NCBI GenBank assembly: GCA_035532735.1
Contig: DATKQM010000008.1
Span: 1 to 57,256, forward strand
DNA from: Chersky-840 sp035532735
Lineage (GTDB): Bacteria > Actinomycetota > Acidimicrobiia > Acidimicrobiales > UBA8190
Length of the DNA: 57,256 nt
Direction: 5' to 3'
Below are positions 1 to 7,814 of this stretch, one piece after another. The first letter of the stretch is position 1. Every line of letters starts with the position of its first letter. The position numbers were made by a program, and so were the translations under genes. Below the pieces are notes generated by a model, which saw only the letters and a list, made by a program, of their open reading frames with translations, was not told the DNA's origin and searched no databases.

Positions 1-258
1 CTCGAAGAACGAGACCCGGTGTGTGTGGTCCCCAAGTGCGACGTGGCCCATGGGCTTCAGAACCATCACTGGGACGTGGACTACGTGAAGTGCAAGACGA
101 GCAACCTGGCCGGGTTGGCCAGGGTCTGTGCCTGGCATCACGGCCTCATCACCAACGAGGGATGGAAGCTCACCGACCGAGGGGGATCCTGGGAATGGCG
201 GGAACCGCCCGGAGGAGCGAGGTTCGAGACCGGGACGCCGTTCCGGGATACGAGCTGA
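1..258 (+). CDS. HNH endonuclease, C-terminal fragment (5' end outside window)
   Basis: The reading frame is open from base 1 and ends at a TGA at 256-258, so only the last 85 codons are present. The visible part has the zinc/HNH signature of actinobacterial DUF222/13E12-type nucleases: Cys-x4-Cys (CVVPKC), then QNHHWDVD, then CAWHHGLI ending the beta-beta-alpha fold. These proteins are abundant, often repeated genes of unclear role; nuclease activity is a family expectation. It converges on the lipoyl gene with a 50-bp gap. The family is confident, the N-terminal domain cannot be seen. Confidence 0.85.
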   Translation, partial: LEERDPVCVVPKCDVAHGLQNHHWDVDYVKCKTSNLAGLARVCAWHHGLITNEGWKLTDRGGSWEWREPPGGARFETGTPFRDTS

Positions 259-308
259 GGTTCCGACGCGTGTCGGACGCGGTGTCGCGCGCGTCGTCCG
301 GGACAGGG

Positions 309-539
309 TCAGTCTTCGTCGATCTCGGCCACCGGGTCACCGACCTGATAGGTCTCACCCTCGAGCGCGATGCGACGGAGCCGACCCGTGACCGGCGAGT
401 CGATCTCGTTGGTGACCTTGTCGGTCTCCATCTCGTAGAGAGGTTGGCCCTTGTCGACCACGGCCCCGTCGTCGACCAACCATGAAGCGAGAACGGCTTC
501 GGTCATCTCCATGCCGATCTTGGGGAGTCGCAACAACAC
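309..539 (-). CDS. Free-standing lipoyl-domain protein
   Basis: About 76 residues forming one complete biotinyl/lipoyl carrier domain. The lipoylation lysine sits in METDKVTNEI (about Lys41), preceded by the hairpin region LPKIGMEMTEA. It should act as the swinging-arm carrier that accepts the acyl group from the fused E1 encoded 14 bp upstream. The GTG at 539 is chosen because it follows the E1 stop and starts directly at the domain; an earlier GTG at 578 would overlap E1. No E2 acyltransferase domain or peripheral-subunit-binding domain follows, so this is a carrier without a catalytic core, and the partner E2 and E3 must be elsewhere. Confidence 0.85.
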   Translation of the reverse strand: MLLRLPKIGMEMTEAVLASWLVDDGAVVDKGQPLYEMETDKVTNEIDSPVTGRLRRIALEGETYQVGDPVAEIDED

Positions 540-553
540 GAGGCGTTGAGGCC

Positions 554-2578
554 TCAGGACTCGTAGGCCATGACCCACTCGAGGGCCTCGAGGAGTCGTT
601 CCGGGCCCGGCAGGGCCAGACGTTCCAGCTCCTTGGCATAGGGCAACGGAGCCGGGAGGGCGCCGACGCGCAGGACCGGCGCCACCAACCGACCGAAGAG
701 GGCCTCGGAGATCCCTGCCGCCAGCTCGGCACCGAAGCCGCCGGTCACCACCGCCTCGTGGAGGATGACGGCGCGACGGGTCCGGCCCACCGACTCGAGC
801 ACTGCGGCTTCGTCGAGGGGGACGAGGGATCGGAGGTCGAGGACTTCGACCTCGACACCCTTCGAGGCCAGCGCGTCGGCGACGGCGACAGCGTCGTGGA
901 CCTGTCGGCCGTAGGTCACGACGGTGACGTCGGAGCCGGGCCGCTTGATGTCGGCCACCCCGAGCTCGATGGGAGTGCCGTCGACGGGCCCCTTGCGCGA
1001 CAGGAGGAGGACCTGCTCGATGAAGACACAGGGATCCTCATCGGCGATGCAGGCCGCCAAGAGGCCGCGGGCATCTGACGGCGTGCTCGGCACCACCACC
1101 TTGAGACCCGGGACGTGGGTGAGCCAGGCCTCGAGCATCTGGGAGTGCTGGGCACCGACCTGGAGTCCTCCTCCCACCGCCGTGCGGAGGACCATGGGGA
1201 CCGGGGTGAGGCCCCCCGACATGTAGCGGAGCTTGGCGGCGTGGTTGGCGAGCTGGTCCAGACAGATCCCGAGAAAGTCCATGAACATGATCTCGGCCAC
1301 GGGCCGGAGCCCGCCGAGCGCGGCGCCCACGGCTGCACCCACGATGGCCTGTTCCGAGATGGGGGTGTCGCGGACCCGGTCGGCGCCGTGCTTGGCGGCG
1401 AGGCCCTTGGTCACCCCGAAGACCCCGTTGTCGGAGATGTCCTCGCCGAGCAGGACCACCCGAGGGTCAGACGCCAGCGCCTCGTCGAGCGCCAGGGTGA
1501 TGGCGGAGCGGACACTCATCTCCACCGACCCGCCGGGCACCGGCCCCGTCACTGCGGCCCCCTTCACTGCGGCCTTTGCTCTTCCCTTCGGTGCTGTTGC
1601 CTTTGGCCCCACGACGTCGGTGAGCACTTCGTCGGCGCCGAGCTCACCGAGGCCGAGAACCTCGGCCAGCGTGGTTGCAGCCACCGTGACACCACGCGCC
1701 TCGAGCGCGTCGGCGTCCGAATCGGAGAGCGCGCCGCGCGCCACCAGGACGTGGCGAAAGCGGGCCAGGGGCTCTCGCTTCCAGGCCTCTTCGAGCTCGG
1801 CCGGATCGACATAGGTCATGCGGTCGCCGAAGACGTGGCCGAAGAGCCGGTAGGTCTGGGCCTCGACCAGTGTCGGCCCCTCCCCCGCCCGGGCCCGGGC
1901 CGCGGCGGTCGACACGGCGTCATAGACGGCCGCGGGATCGTTACCGTCGACGGTCACACCGGGCATGCCGTAGGCCGCGGCGCGCTGGGCCACGTGGTCG
2001 ACGCGGAGGTGATCGGCGAAGGCGGTGTGCTCGCCGTAGCCGTTGTTCTGACAGAGGAAGATCACCGGGAGGCCCCACACCGCGGCGAGGTTGGCCGCTT
2101 CGTGGAAGGCGCCGATGTTCGTGGCGCCGTCGCCGAACGAGGCCACGGTGACGCGCCCCGCGCCCTGGCGGGCCGCCGCCCAGGCCAGTCCGGCCGCGAT
2201 GGGAAGGCCCGAGCCCACGACACCGGTGGTCAGCATGAGCCCGACGTCGGGCCACGAGACGTGCATGGGGCCACCCTTGCCGTGACCGGTTCCCTCCGCC
2301 TTGCCCAACATCTCGGCCAGCAAGGGCCGGAGGGGGACACCCTTGGCGATCTGGTCGTGGAGCCCCCGGTAGGTGGTGACGAGGTAATCGTCAGGCCGAA
2401 GAGCGGCCGCGCAACCCGCCGCCACGGCTTCTTGGCCGCGCGGCGAGTAGTAGGCGAGCGTGGCGGACCCCGCCGAGATCGCAGCCCGGAGCGCGTCGTC
2501 GGTGGCCGCGATGAGGGCCATGGTCTCGAACATCGCCACGAGCCCGGCGTCGTCGAGCGCTTGCGTCTTCTCCGCCAT
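554..2578 (-). CDS. Fused E1 alpha-beta 2-oxo acid/acetoin dehydrogenase component (TPP-dependent)
   Basis: A 674-residue fusion of the E1 alpha and E1 beta subunits that are usually separate genes. Residues 1 to about 320 are the alpha part with the thiamine-diphosphate motif SFGDGATN at 148-154 and QNNGYG at about 177. A basic Ala/Lys linker (about 325-350) leads to the beta part starting near EMSVRSAITLALDEAL with the typical LLGEDISDNGVFGVTKGL segment. It would decarboxylate a 2-oxo acid or cleave acetoin and load the lipoyl protein just downstream. It begins 14 bp after the amidohydrolase, within the same minus-strand run. The substrate cannot be read from sequence; AcoAB-like and branched-chain E1 are both possible. 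Confidence 0.9.
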   Translation of the reverse strand: MAEKTQALDDAGLVAMFETMALIAATDDALRAAISAGSATLAYYSPRGQEAVAAGCAAALRPDDYLVTTYRGLHDQIAKGVPLRPLLAEMLGKAEGTGHGKGGPMHVSWPDVGLMLTTGVVGSGLPIAAGLAWAAARQGAGRVTVASFGDGATNIGAFHEAANLAAVWGLPVIFLCQNNGYGEHTAFADHLRVDHVAQRAAAYGMPGVTVDGNDPAAVYDAVSTAAARARAGEGPTLVEAQTYRLFGHVFGDRMTYVDPAELEEAWKREPLARFRHVLVARGALSDSDADALEARGVTVAATTLAEVLGLGELGADEVLTDVVGPKATAPKGRAKAAVKGAAVTGPVPGGSVEMSVRSAITLALDEALASDPRVVLLGEDISDNGVFGVTKGLAAKHGADRVRDTPISEQAIVGAAVGAALGGLRPVAEIMFMDFLGICLDQLANHAAKLRYMSGGLTPVPMVLRTAVGGGLQVGAQHSQMLEAWLTHVPGLKVVVPSTPSDARGLLAACIADEDPCVFIEQVLLLSRKGPVDGTPIELGVADIKRPGSDVTVVTYGRQVHDAVAVADALASKGVEVEVLDLRSLVPLDEAAVLESVGRTRRAVILHEAVVTGGFGAELAAGISEALFGRLVAPVLRVGALPAPLPYAKELERLALPGPERLLEALEWVMAYES

Positions 2579-2592
2579 CGATCGACCGACGC

Positions 2593-4317
2593 TCAGCGGG
2601 CGCCGCGCACGAGCGCGCCCGGGCGGGCCCCGGTGTCACTCCCGTTGTCGAAGGTCATCTGGCCCGACTTGACGGTGGCCAGATAGCCCACCGCGTCCTG
2701 GACGAGCCGTCGTCCTCCCGCCGGGAGGTCGTTGACCACCACGGGCGTTCCCAGTCGGAGGTTCTCGTAGTCGATCACGTTGATGTCGCCGAGCATGCCG
2801 GGCTCGAGGGTGCCCCGGTCCCCGAGGCCGTAGAGGCGGGCGGTGTCGAGGGTCTGCTTCTTGACCATCCACTCGAGGGGGAGGAGCTCGCCCCGGGTCC
2901 GGTCCCGGGTCCAGTGCGACAACATGAAGGTCGGTTGGGGCGAGTCGCAGATGACACCGCAGTGCGCGCCGCCGTCGCCGAGGCCCGCCACGGCGCGCGG
3001 GTGCAGGAGCATCTCCCGGACCGGCTCCAGGCTCATCGAGGCGTAGTTGAGGATGGGGAAATACAGAAGGCCATGTCCTTCGGACTCGAGCATGACCTCG
3101 TAGGCGATCTCGAGAGGATGACGGCCCGAATCCGCCGCCATCGACGCCAGGGACGCGTCGGGGCCCGGCTCGTAGTCCGGCGGCGAGCCGAGGACGAAGT
3201 TGACCGCGTAGGCCCGTTCCAGCGCGGCCCGGTGATCGGGCTCGGGCTCAAACGAGACGATGGACTCGCGCACCGACGGGTCGCAGAGGGCCTGGAACAA
3301 CTGGGTGTCGGAGAGGTTGCGGGCCTTGAGGGCCTGATAGGCGGGGATGGAGTCGAACATGCAGTACGACGTGTGCAGACCGGTGAGCAGTCCCGTGGCG
3401 CGCCCGGCGACCTGGGGCCAGAGCTGGGCACCTTCCTGCGCGGCGCGCAGCGACTCGTCCATGAGCTCGCGCCACAGCTCCGGCGCGTCCCCGATCTGGA
3501 GGAGGGCGAAGGTGACAGGGCGGCCGATGGCGACCGAGAGGCGGCGCATCCAGTCCACCTCCTTGGCCGGGGCGATGATGTCCTCCCCCGCCACGCCGGC
3601 GGGGGCCAGCTCGAAGATCCCGGTGTCGAGATCGCCGAGGGCGGCGCCGATCCCGAACAACTCGTCCTCGGCCGCGTAGGTCCCGGGGACGGGCTCGCCG
3701 TCGATGGCCCGATGGGCGATGGTCCGCGACGTCGAGAAGCCGAGGGCGCCGGCGGCCAGCGCTTCTCGCACGATGACCCGCATGGCCTCGATGTCATCGG
3801 CATCGGCGGGCTCGTTGCGGGCCCCGCGTTCGCCCATGACGTAGGCCCGGACCGCGCCGTGGGCGATCTGGGTGCCCACGTCGACGGTGAACCGGCGGCG
3901 GTCGAGGGCGTCGAGGTACTCGGGGAAGCTCTCCCAGTCCCAGGTCATGCCTTCGGCCAGCGCGGTGCCGGGGATGTCCTCGACGCCCTCCATGAGACCG
4001 ATGAGCCAGTCGTGGCGGTCGGGCCGGGCCGGCGCGAAGCCGACCCCGCAATTGCCGGTGACGACGGTGGTCACCCCGTGCCACGCGCTGGGGGCGAGGA
4101 CCTCGTCCCAGGTGGCCTGGCCGTCGTAGTGGGTGTGGATGTCGACCCAACCGGGGGTGACCAGCGCGCCATCGGCGTCGATGGTGTGTCTCGCCGAGAC
4201 CCCGTTGAGGGCACCCACGGCGGTGATCCGTCCGTCGTCGACGGCGATGTCGGCGGTGCGGGCGGGCGCTCCGGTGCCGTCCACCACTGATCCGGCTCGA
4301 ACGACGAGGTCGTGCAC
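2593..4317 (-). CDS. D-aminoacylase / N-acyl-D-amino-acid deacylase family amidohydrolase
   Basis: A 574-residue metal-dependent amidohydrolase. The N-terminal beta-sandwich strand (VVRAGSVVDGTG) is followed by the metal motif DIHTHYDGQ (His61, His63) and TGNCGVGFAP carrying the cysteine ligand typical of the D-aminoacylase branch; a late DGGAHCG supplies the conserved Asp. The GTG start at 4317 has a strong purine-rich site (AGAAGGGGG) about 8 nt before it. It lies 38 bp after the exported oxidase and 14 bp before E1. Family members hydrolyse N-acyl-D-amino acids or related cyclic amides; the substrate here is unknown. A paralogue lies at 54086-55762. Confidence 0.88.
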   Translation of the reverse strand: MHDLVVRAGSVVDGTGAPARTADIAVDDGRITAVGALNGVSARHTIDADGALVTPGWVDIHTHYDGQATWDEVLAPSAWHGVTTVVTGNCGVGFAPARPDRHDWLIGLMEGVEDIPGTALAEGMTWDWESFPEYLDALDRRRFTVDVGTQIAHGAVRAYVMGERGARNEPADADDIEAMRVIVREALAAGALGFSTSRTIAHRAIDGEPVPGTYAAEDELFGIGAALGDLDTGIFELAPAGVAGEDIIAPAKEVDWMRRLSVAIGRPVTFALLQIGDAPELWRELMDESLRAAQEGAQLWPQVAGRATGLLTGLHTSYCMFDSIPAYQALKARNLSDTQLFQALCDPSVRESIVSFEPEPDHRAALERAYAVNFVLGSPPDYEPGPDASLASMAADSGRHPLEIAYEVMLESEGHGLLYFPILNYASMSLEPVREMLLHPRAVAGLGDGGAHCGVICDSPQPTFMLSHWTRDRTRGELLPLEWMVKKQTLDTARLYGLGDRGTLEPGMLGDINVIDYENLRLGTPVVVNDLPAGGRRLVQDAVGYLATVKSGQMTFDNGSDTGARPGALVRGAR

Positions 4318-4355
4318 CGACTACCCCCTTCTCCGGCCTTCATGGTGGCACGGAT

Positions 4356-6008
4356 TCACCTGCCCGTGGCGAGGCGGGTGGGGATGGACTGGGCGAAATG
4401 AAAGACGTCGTCGGGGTCATACGCCGCTTTCACCGACACCAACCGACCGAGGTTCGACCCGTAGTAGGCCTGCTGCCAGTCGACCAGGGTGGGGTCGATG
4501 TAGTTCTGGTACGCCTGGCCGTCGACGTAGGTCGCCACCGACGTGGCGAAGTGGGACAACCAGGACCGGCCCTGCTGAGCCAGCGACGCGCTGGCGCCGG
4601 TGGCCACTGAAGCCTGGATGCCGGCGATGGCGTTGCGGTGGACGAAGGCGGTGTCGGTCGGCTTGACGGCGTTGATGGCTCCGCCCAACGCGTCGAAGAC
4701 GACACCTCCCCCGAGATGGGGCAGGGTCTGGATGAGGTCGTTCACGGTGCCCACGAAGGCGGCGGTCCCCGTCGAGGACGGAAGGGCTGAGACATAGCCC
4801 GACGACGCCACGGAGCCGGCGCGGTCCAAGGTGCCGGCGGGAAGATGGGTGGTGAGGTGGCACTGGGCGACGTCGAGGCTCTCGCATCCGGCCTCGACGA
4901 GCATGGCGTGGAGGTACTGCTCGGGGCCGACGAACCGGTAGGACGGTTGGGCACCGACCGCGGCGACGAGGGTGTCCACCAACGAGCCCAGCGCGGTGGT
5001 CGAGCCGACGAACATCCCCGCCGTCCGCACTTCGAGGGCGCCGTTGCCGCCGGAGAGGAGTTGGCAATTCGACCACAGCTCGTCGGGGCCGGCGTGTTGC
5101 CAGGCGAACCACGTCCCCAAGACATCGGCGGCGGCCGACGAGGGCCAGTCCAGGGTGAAGAGCGCCAAGGGCGGGATGGGTGAGGTCCGGAAGGTGAAGG
5201 AGGTGACGATGCCGAAGTTCCCCCCGCCCCCACCCCGACAGGCCCAGTAGAGGTCCGCGTTGGTCGAGGCGTCACAACTGAGGATGCGGCCGTCGGCGGT
5301 GACGATCTGGACCGACTCGATGGCGTCACAGGTGAGGCCGTACTTCCGTCCCACCACCCCGACCCCACCGCCGAGGGCGAGGCCCGAGATCCCGACCGTG
5401 GGACACGAACCGCCCGCCACGAGGACGCCCGACTGTGACAATTGGTTGTAGAGGTCGACGAGGAGGGTCCCCGCCCCCACCACCGCTTGGGACTGCTCCG
5501 CGCCCGCGGCTCTCGCCACGGTCACGGTGTTCATGGGCGTCACGTCGATGATGAGACCGGGACCTGACGAGTAGCCGGCGAAGCTGTGGCCGCCACAACG
5601 GGGGATGGGTCGGACGCCATGGGACCTCGCGAACCCCATGCAGCGCTGGACCTCGGCGGGGGTCGCGCAATAGGCGACGGCAGCCGGGGCCAGGTTGTCG
5701 AAGCGGGGGTCGTAGAGGAGCCGGGCCGTGGCGTAGCTCGGGCTCGAGGGCAGGACCAGTCGTCCCGACAACGAAGACGCCAGCGTCGCCCACGCCGCTG
5801 TATCGAGCACCGCGGTGGTCGAGGTCGTTCCCGACGACGATGTCCCGGACGACGATGTCCCGGACGACGATGTCCCAGACGACGAGCGCGCGCCCTTTGT
5901 CGATGCGCCCGAGCATCCCACCAGCGCGGCCGATGCCGCCCCGGCCAGGACCAGCCCGCCGCCCCGGAGGAGGTCGCGTCGGCCGTACCGGGCGTCACCG
6001 ACCGACAT
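4356..6008 (-). CDS. Exported FAD-linked oxidase, berberine-bridge type (Tat lipoprotein)
   Basis: A 550-residue oxidase. The N-terminus has twin arginines (GRRDLLRGGG), a hydrophobic stretch and a lipobox LVGC (Cys32), so it should be Tat-exported and lipid-anchored. A Ser/Gly/Thr linker made of 15-bp repeats (residues 42-62) leads to the PCMH-type FAD domain. His141 in CGGHSF and Cys202 in GGSCPTVG sit 61 residues apart, the spacing expected for a flavin bound through both His and Cys. The C-terminal BBE segment (YIDPTLVDWQQAYYG) is present. The ATG at 6008 was chosen over the longer frame because it starts the signal peptide; it overlaps the end of the acyl-CoA synthetase by 14 bp. Substrate, perhaps a sugar or polyketide-like alcohol, is unknown. 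Confidence 0.9.
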   Translation of the reverse strand: MSVGDARYGRRDLLRGGGLVLAGAASAALVGCSGASTKGARSSSGTSSSGTSSSGTSSSGTTSTTAVLDTAAWATLASSLSGRLVLPSSPSYATARLLYDPRFDNLAPAAVAYCATPAEVQRCMGFARSHGVRPIPRCGGHSFAGYSSGPGLIIDVTPMNTVTVARAAGAEQSQAVVGAGTLLVDLYNQLSQSGVLVAGGSCPTVGISGLALGGGVGVVGRKYGLTCDAIESVQIVTADGRILSCDASTNADLYWACRGGGGGNFGIVTSFTFRTSPIPPLALFTLDWPSSAAADVLGTWFAWQHAGPDELWSNCQLLSGGNGALEVRTAGMFVGSTTALGSLVDTLVAAVGAQPSYRFVGPEQYLHAMLVEAGCESLDVAQCHLTTHLPAGTLDRAGSVASSGYVSALPSSTGTAAFVGTVNDLIQTLPHLGGGVVFDALGGAINAVKPTDTAFVHRNAIAGIQASVATGASASLAQQGRSWLSHFATSVATYVDGQAYQNYIDPTLVDWQQAYYGSNLGRLVSVKAAYDPDDVFHFAQSIPTRLATGR

Positions 6009-7812
6009 GTCGCTCCGCGGGTCGGTCCGCGGGTCGGTCCGCGGGTCGGTCCGCGGGTTGGTCCGCGGGTTGGTCCGCGGGTTGGTCCGCGGGTTGGTCC
6101 ACGGGTTGGTCCACGGGTTGGTCCACGGGTTGGTCCACGGGTTGGTCCACGGGATGGTCCGCCAGTTGGTGTCGGACCACGTGCTTCTGGACCTTGCCCG
6201 AGGCGGTGCGGGGGAGGTCGTCGGTGAGGACGAAACGGCGGGGCACCTTGAAAGCCGCCAGGCGTTCGCGTAGGTACGCCTCGAGTTCCGATGGGTTCGG
6301 GACGCGACCGGCGACGGGGACGACCACGGCCACCGCCGCCTCTCCCCACCGGTCGTCGGGCACACCCACGACGGCGGCCTGGGCCACGTCGGGATGCTCG
6401 AGGAGTGCGTTCTCGATCTCCACCGGGAAGATGTTCTCGCCGCCGGACACGATCATCTCCTTGAGACGGCCCGTCATGCGGAGATAGCCCCGGTCGTCCA
6501 TCGTCACCAGGTCGCCGGTCCGCAACCAACCTCCGGGCCCGATGGCCGCCGCGGTCTCCTCGGACAGCTCGTGGTAGCCGGCCATGACATTCGGGCCGCG
6601 GACCTCGAGCTCTCCGACTTCGCCCCGACCGACCGGCGCGCCGGTGTCGGGGTCGACCACGCGCGCCCCGATGCCCGGCAACGGCACACCGAGTGTGGCG
6701 CCCTTGTCCAGGGGGGTGTCGTCGAGACGGGTCTGGGAGATGAAGCCCGACGCCTCGGTCTGGCCGAAGACCACCGCGAACTGCACCCCGAGGGCGGATT
6801 CGATCCGGGACACGAGCTCGGCGGGAACCACCGCGCCTCCTCCGCTCACCGACCGCAAGGAGGAGAGGTCCCGACGGCCGAAGTCGGGATGGCCGACGAG
6901 GGCGAGGAGCATGGTGGGCACCCCGCAGGTGAGGGTGGCCTTCTCGGTCTCGATGAGCTCGAGGACGAGGCCCGGCTCGAAAGCCCGCACCAGCACCGCC
7001 GTGGCGGAGCTCTGGCAGAGCTGGAACGACACCACCTGGCCCCCCACGTGGAACAGGGGCATGGTCTGGACATAGACGTCACCGGGCCGCATCCCGAAAC
7101 GGAGGGCCCCGAAACGCGCCGCGTTGGTCATGCCCCGATGGGTGAGCAGCGCCCCTTTGGGCGCACCCGTCGTCCCCGAGGTGTAGACGAGCTGGGCCAC
7201 GTCGTCGGGCCCCACAGTCGGCAACGACCCCGCACTGTCTGCTTCGAGGCCATCGCGCTCCGAGGCACCGGCGCAGAAGGCATCCCAGTCGTCGAAGACC
7301 ACCACCTGGCGCAACGCCGGCAGGTCGCCCCGGATGGCGGCGAGCGTCGCCACCAGGTCGTGACCCCGGTAGTCCGACACCATGAAGGCCCCCGCCGCGC
7401 CGGATTGGCCGAGGATGTGGCGGAGCTCGCCGGCGCGTAGGGCCGGGTTCACCGGCACGAGGACCACACCGGCCAAGGCCGCCGCGTAGCTGAGGATGAG
7501 GGACTCGGGAATGCTGGTGGCGACGACCGCCACTCGCTCGCTGCGTTCGAAGCCCGCCGCCAACGCCTCGGCCGCCACCAACGCGTCGGCAAGGAGCTCG
7601 GCGTAGGTCCAACGCCGCCGCGCCGCGGGGTCTGCAGGGTTGGCGGGGTCTGCAGGGTTGGCGGGGTCGGCTGAACCGGCCACCAGGGCGGTGGTGTCGG
7701 GACTGCGGCGGGCCGCGTCGCGCAGGATCGAGGCCACGGTGGTGTCGAGGACGGGCTCGGTGTCGTCGGCCTCCCAGACCGACTCCTCGGAGTTCCCCGC
7801 CGATCGGGACAC
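5995..7812 (-). CDS. Class I acyl-CoA synthetase (AMP-forming fatty acid-CoA ligase type)
   Basis: A 605-residue adenylate-forming enzyme that activates a carboxylic acid to its CoA thioester. Visible motifs are the P-loop YTSGTTGAPKGA, the GWLRTGDL hinge region with GRLKEMIVSGGENIFP, and the C-terminal catalytic lysine in RTASGKVQKH. GTG at 7812 follows the Rieske stop by 2 bp and has GGAAGG upstream. The domain ends at about residue 550; beyond it is an unusual tail of twelve tetrapeptides (DHPV/DQPV/DQPA/DRPA) encoded by a 12-bp tandem repeat. A second short repeat (ADPANP) lies near the N-terminus. It is in the KstD-Rieske-ligase-oxidase run, consistent with lipid or sterol side-chain activation; the exact acid is unknown. 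Confidence 0.92.
   Translation of the reverse strand: MSRSAGNSEESVWEADDTEPVLDTTVASILRDAARRSPDTTALVAGSADPANPADPANPADPAARRRWTYAELLADALVAAEALAAGFERSERVAVVATSIPESLILSYAAALAGVVLVPVNPALRAGELRHILGQSGAAGAFMVSDYRGHDLVATLAAIRGDLPALRQVVVFDDWDAFCAGASERDGLEADSAGSLPTVGPDDVAQLVYTSGTTGAPKGALLTHRGMTNAARFGALRFGMRPGDVYVQTMPLFHVGGQVVSFQLCQSSATAVLVRAFEPGLVLELIETEKATLTCGVPTMLLALVGHPDFGRRDLSSLRSVSGGGAVVPAELVSRIESALGVQFAVVFGQTEASGFISQTRLDDTPLDKGATLGVPLPGIGARVVDPDTGAPVGRGEVGELEVRGPNVMAGYHELSEETAAAIGPGGWLRTGDLVTMDDRGYLRMTGRLKEMIVSGGENIFPVEIENALLEHPDVAQAAVVGVPDDRWGEAAVAVVVPVAGRVPNPSELEAYLRERLAAFKVPRRFVLTDDLPRTASGKVQKHVVRHQLADHPVDQPVDQPVDQPVDQPVDQPADQPADQPADQPADRPADRPADRPAERHVGR
6012..6155. repeat. 12-bp tandem repeat, about 12 copies
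   Basis: Plus-strand unit GTCCRCGGGTYG repeated about twelve times. Variants are grouped in blocks: copies with CCGC...TCG lie together, then CCGC...TTG, then CCAC...TTG, as expected for growth by slippage or unequal exchange. It encodes the (D-x-P-V/A) tail of the acyl-CoA synthetase and lies directly upstream of the exported oxidase start codon. The 12-bp unit keeps the frame whatever the copy number. Confidence 0.95.
7627..7668. repeat. 18-bp tandem repeat in acyl-CoA synthetase N-terminus
   Basis: Two full copies of an 18-bp unit (GGGGTCTGCAGGGTTGGC) plus a third partial one. They encode the ADPANP repeats near the N-terminus of the acyl-CoA synthetase and keep the frame. Confidence 0.85.
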
Positions 7813-7814
7813 CG

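Noticed and set aside
1115..2686. Long open frames antisense to real genes (for example 1115-2686, 2914-4290, 7845-9389 and 9371-11026 on the plus strand).
   Set aside because: They mirror genes with clear motifs on the other strand and consist of Arg/Gly/His-rich low-complexity sequence expected from high-GC codon bias.
6012..6155. CRISPR array.
   Set aside because: The 12-bp units are contiguous with no spacers and code for protein.
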